Shown piece by piece: positions 45,201-53,300 of a stretch of DNA of 64,000 bases. The DNA is from Asterias amurensis. Taxonomy: Eukaryota; Echinodermata; Asteroidea; Forcipulatida; Asteriidae. Each line of letters starts with the position of its first letter. Position 1 is the first letter of the stretch. The stretch is from positions 11,456,335-11,520,334 of the forward strand of contig NC_092669.1 in the NCBI RefSeq assembly GCF_032118995.1, given 5' to 3'. The position numbers and the translations under genes were made by a program. A model generated the notes under the pieces. It was not told the origin of the DNA. It made no database searches and saw only the letters and a program-made list of their open reading frames with translations.

Positions 45201-46585
45201 ACTTCAAGAAGGCTCAGAACTTTTACTCAAAGTCTGTTGTTACCAGCAAGGCGGAACATGGGAAGGGCGTGTCCCAATCGCCATCAAAGGGCGGGGTCAA
45301 GACGAAGAGGGCGGAGTCGCCAGCGGAGCTTCAGACGGACTTCAGAATGAGCGTCGCCAGTTTAAAGAAAGCCGGTTTGATCGGTCAAACCCAGGCTTCG
45401 AATAGTAACAACAATGCAGAGATGATGTCAGATGAGAACAAGGTTGATGGGGAGGAGGGTGTTGAAGGGTCGGGAGGTCACGGTGCAATATCTCCAGTTG
45501 TTGCGGAAAAGGGTGATTTGTTGTCCGCGCATCGCCTTAAGAATGGAACCAGTGAAACGGATACCGATTCAGAACTTTGGAAGGAAATTCGGAAGCCGAA
45601 AACGTCAAGGGGAACTCCGACAGAAGACGTTGGGTCGTTGAGAATGAGACGCCATTCCCACGAGCAGAAGAGACAAGTAGAAAGAGGTCAAGGGTCAAAC
45701 AGGGTAAAGTCAGCAGGTCAGCGGAGTGTCACGTCGATTAGTTCCGCGCCACCTCACGGAGAAGGGCGTACATCTCGCTCCAGTTTGAGCAATAGTCAAC
45801 AGTTTAGCCGGTCCCCGTCTCGGCCGGGATCCTCTGAGAACAATGCTCGGTATAAAGTGTTATCCCCCAACAATAATAGTTCCCGCCATGCTGCAGACAG
45901 CATGCAGAAATACCAATCCACGAAGACGGACGAGACCGTGTACACAACGGTCAATCCATTCCCCAACAGACCACAAACTCCAGGCAGGGTTACCATATCT
46001 GCAGGGAACCAGGCAATGAAAGGCCAGCAGCTGCGACGGAACAGCTCCAAGCAGACCAGCCAATCTCGCAGCCCGAAAAATAATCTCTACGACGACGACC
46101 TGTACTCAGATCGGGTCATCTCGCCCCAGAGCACCAATAAGTTCGTCCAGGTGCAGCAGCTCGCGCTTCAGATGCGGGGGTTTGGTATAGCACCCTCTAG
46201 TGACAATCTTGAGGCGATCGGTGAGGAGAGGCCGAGGACTTGTGATGGTGGCAGTGGATACCAGATTATAATGGAGAGGGCGGAGCCCAATGGCCACGGA
46301 ACCGAGAAGACTGGACGAAAAATTCATGAGGTTTGTGTTATAACTTTTTGAAATTATATTTGAAATAACAAAATTTGTGCACAGTGACAGTTTTTACAAC
46401 TTTTGTGTGATATTTGTTCACAGCCAAGTGGTCGTCGCTCCGCAAAGGGCATCCGCTCACCCACAATGCAAGAGTCCAAGCCCTCTGCTGATGTTGTCAC
46501 CGAGCCACAAATCGTTGAGTTCCAGGGCGGCTTCCAGGGGCATCCCAAATCCCACGCTATGATGAGGTTTGCAAAGAAGAAGTAG
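18670..46585 (+). CDS. AGBL2/AGBL3: Cytosolic carboxypeptidase, AGBL2/AGBL3 (CCP2/CCP3) type, 31 exons
   Basis: M14-family zinc carboxypeptidase; vertebrate relatives remove C-terminal tyrosine or glutamates from tubulin in cilia and centrioles. Exons: 18670-18714, 20025-20079, 23042-23173, 25483-25544, 25732-25805, 26270-26352, 26902-26984, 27577-27710, 28527-28659, 29105-29226, 29602-29722, 30164-30301, 30794-30904, 31776-31945, 32302-32461, 32699-32800, 33615-33740, 35601-35737, 36307-36373, 36848-36964, 37305-37442, 38221-38287, 38527-38850, 39699-39870, 40334-40458, 40628-40703, 41072-41130, 42556-42646, 44142-44229, 45029-46330, 46424-46585 (TAG). Total 4776 nt, 1591 residues, all phases agree. 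N-terminus: [19 protein letters not shown]. The N-terminal beta domain and catalytic domain lie at about 180-620. Zinc ligands: H406 and E409 (HPGE), H502 (DLHGHS). Substrate-binding RDLNRNY is at 462-468. Catalytic Glu is E575 (SYTME). After about residue 690 comes a roughly 900-residue Ser/Lys/Arg-rich, probably disordered tail, much longer than I recall for vertebrate AGBL2 or AGBL3. The acceptor of exon 38527 is the weakest call. Confidence 0.93.
19494..19864 (+). mobile_element. MITE family A copy
   Basis: It runs from AAAGACATTGGACACTATAG to CAACAGTGCCCACTGCCTTA with the typical body (AAAATTTGAGCTCAATCGGT, GAGGTCTCGAAATCAAATTC). It lies in AGBL intron 1. Confidence 0.75.
20198..20386. 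mobile_element. Palindromic MITE family K carrying a histone-type stem-loop
   Basis: The ends GGTTTGCGTTAACACCATGT and ACATGGTGTTACCGCAAACC frame arms containing TAATGACTATCT. At 20321-20336 the plus strand reads GGTTCTTTTCAGAACC followed by ACCAC. This matches the replication-dependent histone mRNA 3' stem-loop consensus GGYYYUHHUHARRRCC at every position. Just before it lies GACGATCAGAGCATACTGAT, a second hairpin. A second family member is at 62885-63010, and a terminus-only fragment (CACATGGTGTTACCGCAAAC) lies at about 50882-50905. It lies in AGBL intron 2. Confidence 0.75.
21043..21385 (+). mobile_element. TTAA MITE family C, copy 2
   Basis: It begins TTAAAGCCATTATACACTTT and ends AAAAGGGTCCAATGGCTTTAA-like, with CAATATCAATTCTCAATAGC inside. 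It is in the same orientation as copy 1 and lies in AGBL intron 2. Confidence 0.8.
21785..22153. mobile_element. hAT-like MITE family D, copy 3
   Basis: Termini TAAGCTTGGGCGATATC and ATCGCCCAAGCTTA. The flanks CTCAAGCC (21777-21784) and TTCAAGCC (22154-22161) form an 8-bp duplication with one mismatch. The ATCG-palindrome string is longest here (near 22020-22075, e.g. CGATATATCGCAATATATCG). It lies in AGBL intron 2. Confidence 0.88.
23250..23420 (+). repeat. Three tandem units of about 56-60 bp just after AGBL exon 3
   Basis: GCTGCTGTGTTGTTTGATGC...CAAATAGAGTGAAAATAA is followed by two diverged repeats, each ending in AGTGAAAATAAGCTGC or AGTGAAAATTAGATGC. It is a local minisatellite within intron 3. 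Confidence 0.7.
23834..24116. mobile_element. MITE family J with CAGGGGTCGAAAT inverted ends
   Basis: The left end CAGGGGTCGAAATTGCCACT and the right end ATTTCGACCCCTG are inverted repeats. Multiple CTAGCCCG / CGGGCTAG palindromes lie inside. It is 283 bp and lies in AGBL intron 3. Confidence 0.72.
24415..24612 (+). repeat. Two-copy tandem duplication, about 105 bp unit
   Basis: Both units contain CAGCAGCTTGTGTGATTGC-like sequence, TAGTAGCCCTCATAAATATT and TATGAATATTCAGTGTTT. It lies in AGBL intron 3. Confidence 0.7.
24820..24960. mobile_element. MITE family I, partial copy
   Basis: GTGCAGAAAGGCATTGGAGA and GCCCCATGTGTTCTTGCTCA are shared with the fuller copy at 37482-37678. The right end is CTGGATCGGTCTATTGTG. 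The left terminus is not recognisable. Confidence 0.6.
25815..26120. mobile_element. Palindromic MITE family E, best copy, followed by (ATT)n
   Basis: ACCCAATTTCATAGAGCTGC and the mirrored GCAGCTCTATGAATTTGGGC enclose arms with TGCTTAGCA and CTTGATAAAAATAGGATACC / ATCAAGGAAGAA. After it come GTGCTATATAAAGACTC and a run of ATT repeats (about 26090-26117), the LINE/SINE-type tail. It begins ten bases after the donor of AGBL exon 5. Confidence 0.72.
26460..26820 (+). mobile_element. MITE family A, ACACGTTTGG subfamily
   Basis: It ends GTAATTACCAAACGTGTACC-TTCCCTTTAA and starts TTAAAGGGAAGGTCCACTAT. The body matches family A. Both ends carry TTAA. It lies in AGBL intron 6. Confidence 0.75.
27212..27387. 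mobile_element. MITE family L with AAGGCCCGGTCACAC inverted ends
   Basis: The left end AAGGCCCGGTCACACAGGCC is mirrored by the right end GCAGTGTGACATGGCCTTAA. The arms contain GATAACAAGAACG / CGTTATCATTTTCGTTATTG and CCAATAGAATGCG. It lies in AGBL intron 7. Confidence 0.65.
28660..28845 (+). repeat. Family P repeat starting at the AGBL exon 9 donor
   Basis: Beginning about ten bases inside the intron: GAGCTGCCACCATCTTGGTC, then ATGTTCCCTGTATC, AAAAAGGAACCAGACTATTT and GTTGAATGGGAGAAATTCAG. The same sequence begins two bases into an LRRC56 intron (56160 downwards, minus strand). It begins about 28 bases into AGBL intron 11 (29751) and occurs inside intron 27 (41235-41375). Confidence 0.7.
28845..28883 (+). 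other. AGBL2/AGBL3: Candidate 39-nt cassette mini-exon duplicated from the end of AGBL exon 9
   Basis: ATTGTCAG precedes and GTAAGT follows a 39-nt open block coding [13 protein letters not shown]. Ten of its 13 residues repeat the last ten residues of exon 9 ([10 protein letters not shown], donor at 28660). The first 15 intron bases after the donor are duplicated as well. The flanking phases are 0 and 0, so inclusion would add 13 residues without a frameshift. Whether it is ever spliced in cannot be seen from sequence. Confidence 0.45.
28918..29055 (-). mobile_element. tRNA-derived SINE type 1, fragment
   Basis: Minus strand: the head region GAGTGGTTAAGAGCATC, the GGGTTTGAATCCCAGTCATG B box and CTTCTCTCCACCCAGGGGCA. 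It lies in AGBL intron 9, directly after the duplicated exon end. Confidence 0.65.
29263..29505 (-). mobile_element. MITE family A, shortened copy
   Basis: CAATGCACACTATTGGCAAG to CTATTAAAGGTGCCCAGTGC with an internal deletion. TTTTCACAGGTTTGTTATTT is intact. It lies in AGBL intron 10. Confidence 0.65.
29826..30060 (+). mobile_element. tRNA-derived SINE type 1
   Basis: The head reads GGTGTCATGGCCTAGGGATT-AAGAGCACCGGACTC with a Ser/Leu-tRNA-like A box. The B box is GTAGGTTCGAGTCCCAGTCC. The body is CTTTAAGCAAGACACTTAAC. It lies in AGBL intron 11. Confidence 0.72.
31165..31440 (+). mobile_element. Decayed LINE piece plus type 2 SINE piece
   Basis: 31165-31245 reads, with stops, as [13 protein letters not shown] then KPSSFLKLH, resembling the WNxLP...F region at the C-terminus of CR1/L2/Jockey reverse transcriptases. 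31325-31435 (CATACACTGATGTGTGTTAG, TACTCGGGTGGGATTCAAAC) is a reverse-oriented piece of SINE type 2. It lies in AGBL intron 13. Confidence 0.4.
32818..33255 (+). mobile_element. 3' end of a CR1/L2-like non-LTR retrotransposon
   Basis: Frame 32856-33167 reads [20 protein letters not shown] then [17 protein letters not shown]. This is the typical C-terminal end of CR1/L2/Rex-type reverse transcriptase proteins (GDRAFSVAxPRLWNSLP). The element ends GGAAAGGCGCTATATAAATG followed by about 55 bp of ATT repeats, a classical tail for these LINEs. It is severely 5'-truncated, and the frame is degenerate upstream. A second short copy of the CATCTGGCAACTCACACCTG segment follows the microsatellite at 33257. 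It lies in AGBL intron 16. Confidence 0.8.
33421..33588 (+). mobile_element. MITE family A, 3' half
   Basis: It contains GAGAAATTACCTCTTTCTCA and CACAATGTATTATACTATCA, and ends CCAACAGTGTCTACTGCCTT. It lies just before AGBL exon 17. Confidence 0.65.
33799..34172 (+). mobile_element. TTAA MITE family C, copy 3
   Basis: TTAAAGCCATTGGACCCTTT to AAAGGGTCCAATGGCTTTAA; both ends intact, 374 bp. It lies in AGBL intron 17. Confidence 0.85.
34458..34496 (+). repeat. Interstitial telomere-repeat patch with flanking direct repeat
   Basis: Three and a half CCCTAA units lie between two copies of CTGGAATTAC (34458-34467 and 34487-34496). CCCTAA/TTAGGG is the animal telomere repeat. It lies in AGBL intron 17, inside a region that otherwise resembles the diffuse TTGCCCTCTC repeat. 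Confidence 0.8.
34625..34982 (+). mobile_element. MITE family A copy
   Basis: TTAAAGCACTGGACGCTATT to ACCAATAGTGTTCATCTCC-TTTAA. Both ends carry TTAA. It lies in AGBL intron 17. Confidence 0.75.
35907..36173. mobile_element. MITE family H, copy 1
   Basis: The left GGGTGCATTCGTTTAGCTTC is mirrored by the right GAAGCTTAACGAACGCACCC. It is GC-rich inside (CCAGGGGCTCACCCAGGTCA, CTTGTGGAGTGGGTCAC). Copy 2 is at 41698-41913. It lies in AGBL intron 18. Confidence 0.78.
36998..37068 (-). mobile_element. MITE family A, end fragment
   Basis: TTAAAGGCACTGGACACCAT then TGGTAATTACTCAAAATAAT, the intact first 70 bp of the element only. Confidence 0.65.
37482..37678. mobile_element. MITE family I, complete copy
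   Basis: The left TAATAGACCGATCCATTA and the right TAATGGATCGGTCTATTG are inverted repeats of an element of about 197 bp. It lies in AGBL intron 21. A partial copy is at 24820. Confidence 0.75.
38315..38450. mobile_element. MITE family E copy
   Basis: GGGCCCAATTTAATAAAGTT, CTGCTTTGCAAATTTCTTTG, CATGGTACCAGTCACAGCAA and TTTCGGCTGGTAGCC are shared with the copies at 43925 and 46621. It starts shortly after the donor of AGBL exon 22. Confidence 0.6.
39008..39310 (+). mobile_element. tRNA-derived SINE type 1, near full length
   Basis: The head AGATAAGAGCACTAGACTTA is followed by TGGGTTCGAGGCCCAGTCGT (B box), the body CACCCAGGGTTAAATGGGTA and CTCCCCAGGGAGCTGAGATG. The tail is degenerate. It lies in AGBL intron 23. 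Confidence 0.72.
39339..39650 (-). mobile_element. TTAA MITE family C, copy 4 (reverse)
   Basis: TTAAAGCCATTGGACCCTTT on the left and GAAAGGGTCCAATGGCTTTAA-like on the right. The body runs in the opposite sense to the other three copies. It lies in AGBL intron 23. Confidence 0.82.
39950..40250 (-). mobile_element. tRNA-derived SINE type 3
   Basis: Minus strand: GATAGCTCAGTTGGTAAAGC then GCCAGCTCGTTATTCTGGAG. The A box is like those of Lys/Ala-class tRNAs. The body reads AGAAGCCATACAACCGTTAA. 40195-40250 carries GGTCGATGGTTCGAGTCCCA, a separate B box. Pieces of the same family lie at 42235-42375 and 51505-51570. Confidence 0.6.
41698..41913. mobile_element. MITE family H, copy 2
   Basis: GGGTGCGTTCGATTAGCTTC to GAAAGCTAATCGCACGCACCC-like, with CTTGTGGAGTGGGTCACTTG inside. 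It lies in AGBL intron 27. Confidence 0.75.
42745..43100 (+). repeat. Tandem duplication of about 125 bp, two good copies plus one decayed
   Basis: CCGCCTACTAATTTGCATGA, then CCCTCCCACCATCACC and TGTGTAGTAGTTAGCATGAG, appear at about 42780 and 42900 almost unchanged. A weaker third copy (CCTACTAATTTGCTTGATCC) lies at about 43023. It lies in AGBL intron 28. Confidence 0.85.
43143..43640 (-). mobile_element. SINE type 1 head (43143-43262) and SINE type 2 (43497-43635)
   Basis: Minus strand, first part: GTGTCGTGGCCGAGCGGTTA then AGAGCACCAAATTCAAACTC and TTGGTTCGAATCCCAAGCC. Second part: GTAAGACACTGCTCTAGAAT, CACTCGAGTAATGTG and ACTTACACACATCAGTGTAT. It lies in AGBL intron 28. Confidence 0.65.
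43688..43920 (+). mobile_element. MITE family A, 5' half
   Basis: TTAAGACACTGGACACTATT through GAGGTCTCAAAATCAATTTC, then an abrupt junction with family E sequence at about 43925. Confidence 0.7.
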
Positions 46586-47270
46586 ACTATCAGGCCCAAA
46601 CAGCACTCACAGCAATTGCTCTGGGCCCAATTTCATAAAGCCTGTAAGCTTAGAAACTTGCTTAGCACAGAAAAATCTTGCACACTAGAAACTGGTTATC
46701 AGTCAAAATTCCATAAAGTTTACATTATTCCAACTGGTGCCCCACTCATTTTGACGGTTAGCAAAGAAATTTGCCAAGCAGTATTTTCTGCCTAACAGCA
46801 TTATGAAGTTGGATCCTGCAGGTGTTTTTGCTGAGGTGCCGTTTGCAAAGTTAACAATACAGTTTTACATTTTCCCCCATGGAAGTGCTCCTTTACCAGA
46901 GAGAAATTGCGCTATCCTTTTAAGACAATGTCTTTCATGGTTTATCCGTCCTTAAAAATTTGCAAGCATTTTTTGTTAGGTTGTAAAGAAAATAACATCG
47001 TTTTGAGTTGCTGTGATTGTGAATACTTATTGTTTGAAATATTTTATGATATACAAAGAGAAATTTATTAGGAGTTTATATTATTTTAAAGTTTGACTTA
47101 TTCAATCCTTTGTTTGGAAGGCTTTGAAGAAATTCAGTCCAGGTTTTGTTCGGGCTTTTCTTTTGAAATATTAGCCCTGCCTGAATGAATCGTCATTTTT
47201 ATTCCAGCCTTTCGAATATATCGGTCCTTTTTTAAGCGGGAAGTGAAATAAAGAGAAGCTGAGAACTTTA
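46586..47270 (+). promoter_or_regulatory. AGBL2/AGBL3: AGBL 3' UTR and polyadenylation signal
   Basis: The stop codon at 46583-46585 is followed by a family E MITE and AT-rich sequence. The first clear AATAAA is at 47247-47252, which would give a 3' UTR of about 680 nt. The call rests only on the hexamer. Confidence 0.5.
46621..46820. mobile_element. MITE family E in the AGBL 3' UTR
   Basis: GGGCCCAATTTCATAAAGCC and the mirrored region GCATTATGAAGTTGGATCC frame the element. It lies within 40 bases of the AGBL stop codon. Confidence 0.65.
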
Positions 47271-47321
47271 AATGAAAATCTGTTAAATTTGTGATTGTTT
47301 TACTTTTTCCACATTTTGTTT

Positions 47322-47652
47322 AAAGGCAGTGGACACTATTGGTTATTACTCAAAATAATTATTAGCATAAAACCCTACTTGGTAACGAGTATTGGGGAGA
47401 GGTTAATAGTATAAAACATTGTGAGAAACGGCTCCCTCTGAAGTGACGTAGTTTTCGAGAAATTGTATTTGAGAAATCAAGCATTAAAAGCACACAACTT
47501 CGTGCGACAAGGGTGTTTTTCTTCCTTTATTATCTCGCAACTTCCGAGGACCATTTGAAGTCAAATTTTCACAGGTTTGTTATTTTGTGCATATGTTGAG
47601 ATGAGAAGATTGGTCTTTGACAATTACCAATAGTGTCCAGTATCTTTAAGTC
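47322..47652 (-). mobile_element. MITE family A copy
   Basis: TTAAAGGCAGTGGACACTAT to ACCAATAGTGTCCAGTATC-TTTAA. The body is intact except for a deletion near 47470. Confidence 0.78.
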
Positions 47653-48701
47653 ATCAGGTCACATTCCCTAAGAAGTGGTGTATAGGGACCCCCTTCCCCT
47701 CAGAATTTGTGTCATTGAGCAAAACACTTGACAAAATTGGTTATTTGCTTCGTACTGTAGACATATAAAGCCATGGGTCGTGCGTGTGTAACATGTGTAA
47801 TGTGTAGGTTTGAGAATCCGGTACACTTTGTATATATAGACAATGTGACCCATGTTTACATTCAAACAGCCCTCTGTTGACAAAACACTGTACATATACG
47901 TCATGTTTCGTCGGGCAAAAAGACGCGTAGTCATGGTAAGATTGCAAACACTTTCTAGCTGGCTGCCAACACACAAAGGTTTTGCCCGGTGGTATGCGTG
48001 CGAATCACGTTATGGTTTTCGAGTGACGTCAGAGGTCGCATCGTTTATAAGGTTTGCCTTCAAGTGTTTTTGGCAGTGGCTGCTTCTATGAGTTGCATGG
48101 TACTATCAAGGGTAGTCTTGAAATTAAGTCGGTAATTGTTAAGCGGGGTGTAGTTACGGGGACGGTACACTCGCCTTCGTTTCGAGTATGTGTGCGAGTC
48201 AGTCGTTATAGAGCTGCTGACGGACATTGCCATGTGCTACCTACGTCCGTTGCATATACGTTAATCCCACTGTGACTGTTGCATGAACAGCAGGATGTGC
48301 TAACGACTTGTCGCATTGTTCTGACCAATTTCTAATTACCCGTCGTAGAAACGAGTAATTTTTTTCCGGAGTGATAAAGATCTTTCTTTTCATTTATAGG
48401 GACTATCAAAAGTTGTCAACATGGTTTAGGTTGTAATGAGAGTACATGTACTAACTTTTGTTAGCTTTGTTCATCTGTTTAGAACTCGGTGGTTGCTAGT
48501 CACGTGTAAAAGAGTTTAGCACGTAAAAATATAAAAATCAAACAAGAAACCAACTCGGTAAAGTTCAAACGTAAACGCTTCTCTTTTTGACACTTCAATA
48601 GGACATTTATTTTCAGGCACTTCATATTTACAGGAGGACGGAATCTTAAAAATAATTTGACAAATTTTACAGGCACTTCAGAATTGTACTTTACACTCTT
48701 T

Positions 48702-49067
48702 AAAGGGAAGGTACACGTTTGGTAATTGTCAAAGACCAGTCTTCTCACTTGATGTGTTCCAACATAAGCATAAAATAACAAGCCTGTGAAAATTTGAGCT
48801 CAATCGGTCATCGAAGTTGTGAGAAAATGATGAAAGAAAAAACACCCTTGTTGGACGAATTTGTGTGCTTTCAGATAGGAATAAAAGACTTCTAGCTAGA
48901 AGTCTTTTATTATTTTAGTGAGAAATAACCTCTTTCTCAAAAACTACGTTACTTCAGAGGGAGTCGTTTCCCACAATGTTTTATACTATCAAGAGCTCTC
49001 CAATGCAAGTCAGTTTTTAAGTTAATATTTGTTTTTAGATTACCAAACAGGTACCTTCTCTTTAAAG
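48702..49067 (+). mobile_element. MITE family A, ACACGTTTGG subfamily
   Basis: TTAAAGGGAAGGTACACGTT to CCAAACAGGTACCTTCTC-TTTAA. It contains a hairpin AGACTTCTAGCTAGAAGTCT at about 48888-48907. Confidence 0.78.
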
Positions 49068-49582
49068 GAATGATTATGTGTACAGTTTGGACGCAATATT
49101 TCCTCAAGCACAATTTTTCTATGCTACAAAATTTACTTGCAAAACAATACTAACCATGACCGGGCATCAATTGTATAAGTTGAATGTCACATGTATTCTT
49201 GTCTTCAGAATTCTTTCAATATAATATGTACTTCAATTCACATGGCCCTCCATTACAGTAATAAATAGTAATTTTATTACATGACATTTCATTTATTATA
49301 TACAAATATTCGTATGTAAACATGGATGGTAAAAAAAGAACAAACAAAAGCAACACCCTTTTGTCCAAACACACATGTCTTTATACTTAAAGTGAAAAAA
49401 AGTACACCAAAGAATATTGCTTTATTTGATTCGCCATAAGGACGGAAAATGTCATAGAATGTTCTCTGGAAACAATACAACTTTTCTTTTTTGGACGGAT
49501 TTCATGGAAGCTAGAAATTTTCCTTATTTTGTAACATGCAATGGACGGTGTGTTTATTGGTAATAGCTGCTAGATAAAGCAA

Positions 49583-49760
49583 GACCCAATTGCATGGAGC
49601 TGCTTAAGCTGCTTCAAGTAGCTAAGCATACAAAAGTATGCTTACAAGAGTAAGGTTACCAGCCAAACTACAATGTCACAAGTACAATTTATGACTGGTA
49701 TCCTGCTCATTTCTGCTAAGCAGGAATTTGTTCAGCAATATTTTCTGTTTGGGCTTAGAC
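49583..49760. mobile_element. MITE family E copy
   Basis: GACCCAATTGCATGGAGCTG, GTTACCAGCCAAACTACAAT, GCTAAGCAGGAATTTG and CAGCAATATTTTCTG. Confidence 0.6.
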
Positions 49761-50027
49761 TATTATTTTAAATGACCATTAATTTCATCAAAAAGTTCAT
49801 CAAAATAAAAACAGTGAACCCTTCACAATAATCTAAGCTAAATAGGATGGATGACTTAAGATTTTCAGATGTAATTGATCATAAATATTTAGAACATTAT
49901 GTCATATGTAGGTTTTCATTCATAACCAGGTTGACCTTACAACCAGGTTTACACTCATAACTAATCTGACCTTAAAACCAGGTTTCCATTTGTAACTCTA
50001 TTGTCCTTAATAATTTTGCTTTTACCC

Positions 50028-50195
50028 TTAAACCGATGTGTGTTAGCACTGTATACTCAGTACTTTCCCCGAGTTCTGTGAACAAAAATCACAAGCATAT
50101 TATTACTCGGGATTCGAACCCCTGACCTTTGCAATTCTAGAGCAGTGTCTTACCAACTAGACCACCAAGATTGCCCGGTATCTAGAGGCAGTTTG
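50028..50195 (-). mobile_element. tRNA-derived SINE type 2
   Basis: Minus strand: GGCAATCTTGGTGGTCTAGT-TGGTAAGACACTGC, then the B box GGGGTTCGAATCCCGAGTAA, then AGTACTGAGTATACAGTGCT. Head and boxes are intact. Pieces of the family recur at 31325, 36425, 43497 and 54715. Confidence 0.72.
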
Positions 50196-50353
50196 AATCC
50201 TTACAATAAGGTTTTACATTCATAACCAGGTTGACCTTACAACCAGGTTTACATTCATAACCAGATTGACCTTACAATCAGGTTTTCATTCATAAAAAGA
50301 TTTACACCAAACCTGCTGTCTACTTTTAAATAAGATTTTGTTTTCTCCAGCAC

Positions 50354-53300
50354 TCATGATGAATAATCGTAAGAATTGAACCTGGGTTCTCTCCGGGGTA
50401 ACACTAGAGGGCGCTGTACCTGCATGGCAGCTTTCGCAGTGGACGGCCTCGCGAGCCGTGAGAGACGCTGGGCGAGGTTCGGGGGCGTGTTGATTGATGA
50501 ACGGATGATTGGCTGGTGACGGTCGATGATCTTTGGTTCTGCCTTGTCGCTTTGTGCACTGAGTCTGTAACGAGCAAATGACAAAAAGTTTAAGAATTTA
50601 TTTGTAGTAAGTGGTTAGACTGGAAGACTTGCAATCACATGGTTGTGGGTTCGAATGTCGAATCGAAACAATGAGAACAATTAAGAACTCACTCCGCGGT
50701 AGTGAAGTTAATAACGATCCTCTATAAGCTACAGTAGAAGTCCCAGCTGATTTTCTACCTTCTGCCCTGGTAGTTAAAAAGCAGGACAGCTCTCAGAAAT
50801 CCCAATATCTACTCCGCGGTAGTAGAATATAAAGCAAGACAGTTTTCTTAAGAACAAAATCTACCTGGCAAGTAGACACACACATGGTGTTACCGCAAAC
50901 CAAATATATATTGACAACTCACCATGCAATGCCTCAAATCCCATATAAATAAGATAATTGTTGGGAATTTCTCTGAAAATTTTCAAGAAAAGTTTTTGTA
51001 CATACTTGAACTTTCTGCTTCCAATGACTGGACCAGAAAATGGTCTGGTGTCCATGGAGAGCACTGGGGGTGGGGAGTATGGCGTGGTAGCTGGACTCGT
51101 CTGTCCTGAATCACTAAAATCCATCATATCATCATCTTGAGATAGACTCGGCTGGTGGAGACGTTGCTCCATGCCGACCGATTCCTCAAAGGATTGGGCT
51201 CGGACTTTCCTTGATCGAAAATCATCTAGAAAATATAGAGAGAGTTTTTGGGTTGAGCAAACACAAAAATTGACTTGAACCTGCAACCTCCAATTAATTA
51301 ACATCATTCTACAGTCACAAAGCGGAATTTCAAAATTGGTGCTGAACAATTTTCTGCTAAGATGAGCAGGATACCATTTACAGATGATACATGTAGAATG
51401 CTATTTTGGCTGGTAACCTTATTCTGGTAAGCATAATTTCGTTGTGCTTAGCTACTTTTTTTAACCTAAGCACCTCTCTGAAATTGGGCACTGATCTACA
51501 TTATCTAGCCCTATGTTGGCGGTCTCCCTATTTTGTCAATTTGTTTGCTCAGGGAGTGCCAGCCAGAAGTTCATGTTAAAAATCTGTGTAGTATTTTCTG
51601 CTTAACAGCATTTTGAAATTGGGTCTTGGAAAACTGAAACAAATGACTTACTGGCAGTCCTAGGCCTCGATGCGCCTTTACTTCTGGGCGCTTTGGGCAT
51701 CTTCGGTGACGCCGATCTTGGCGGAGTCGGCTGACGATCGAAACCTCCTGACGCCAACGACTCAGGATAGTCCGACGTGGGCGAGGGCGTTGTTTCGATC
51801 CCGTAGTCTTCATCGTACGGGTTGTTGTTGATGAGATAATCTCTGTATCCGCTTGCCTCATCATCTTCTTCCATGTCTTCATGATGAATCTTCAGAACTT
51901 GAGGCTCGGCATCTTTCAACCGAGTGCTGATTTTTCTTTAGACAGGGATGAGAAATTTCTGATTTATTTATCTGAAGTTAAGACTTTCCACATCTTGTCC
52001 TGCCTCTTGAAAAAATGTAGCTGTTTTTTCCTTCGTAAATCAAAAAAGCCCTGCACTTATATTACCAACTTATTTTTTGGTGAGCATACTGTTTTCAAAA
52101 GCTCCATGGAATCTTTAACGCCAAGGAATTACTGAAATGTTTTTCATGGTCACACTATGGACCAATCTCATGACTTGATGACACGGCTACATGTATGATG
52201 TCACTCTTTCCTCTTCAAAGCTAGTGGACACTATTGGTAATTGTCAAAGACCAGTCTTCTCACTTGGTGTATCTCAACATATGCATAAAATAACAAACCT
52301 GTGAAAATTTGAGCTCAATCGGTTGTAGAAGTTGCGAGATATAAAAAGAAAAAAACACCATTGTCACACGAAGTTGTGTGCTTTCTTATGCTTGATTTTG
52401 AGACCTCAAGTTCTAAACACAGCTTTTAGAACACCTAGATCGATGCTTGTGCGCGTGCGTACTACACATCACTAAGCAGTCTACGCTTACACAGCTAGCG
52501 CAGAAATTTGCTTGCACAGTAAGCGGCGAATGTTGATCGTTAGCGCAGAATTTGTTGGTAAGCAGCGTGATTAAGTTGGGCACAGAGTTGAGTTTGATGC
52601 TCTAAACCATTCGGCAATGACAACTAAACACAGCTCTTTAGGTGGATTTAAAATGCAGTCTGTACATTAGTCTGGCCCCTTTTCTGTGTTTAAAACATTA
52701 TTACTTGGGATCACTACTTTGCATAGGCCTACAGGGCACAAGACTTACTCTTCATGCTGTTTCTTCCACTCTAAGAGCTCAGCGAAGATGTCCTCTTTAC
52801 TCATCCCGTCATCGTCATCCTCCGTGGCGTACGTATGCTCCGGCTGATGCTTGAACATTGAGAATAAACTTGGGGCTTGGTTTGGGATAATAACCTCCTA
52901 CAAAATCAAAGGATACATTTAAATATACTGTTCAAAAACAAACAGTGGCTTGAATATAACATCCTTTTCATCTGACAACTAACACCTGTTATTTCCATGT
53001 AATTTCTTTTCTAGTGGACTTCGTTGGATCATGCACAAATCAGAAGGGCTGCTGTCTACCCCAGGCAGATTAACTGCTTTATCGGTCCAAAGGCAATGAT
53101 TTGGGTCATTCAAATGTTGGTGATGAGGTCATGTAGATTGTTAGGGGTCATACCTTGGTATTTTTCCGTCTGTTTCTCAGAGCTCGGACTGGATTGCCAC
53201 ATATCACTCCACCGGATCCATGAGTTAAATCACTGGAATCTTCCTGCGTCGGGTGTATATCCGAACCTTAAAAGAAATACATTACAGTATTTATTTTTGT

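Larger units (their letters stand above)
47270..50353. other. Convergent intergenic region AGBL / LRRC56
   Basis: It holds family A MITEs (47322, 48702), a family E copy (49583) and a type 2 SINE (50028). It also holds AAGGTT-type repeats 'CATAACCAGGTTGACCTTAC' (49920-49990, 50215-50300). No exon was recognised. A TTTATT at about 49292 (AATAAA on the minus strand) could be the LRRC56 polyadenylation signal. Confidence 0.5.

Noticed and set aside
47852..48091. 79-codon plus-strand frame downstream of AGBL
   Set aside because: No homology recognised, no splice signals of note and a biased composition; treated as intergenic.
50110..50178. Possible tRNA gene on the minus strand
   Set aside because: Head of SINE type 2, which recurs at four other sites with the same tail.
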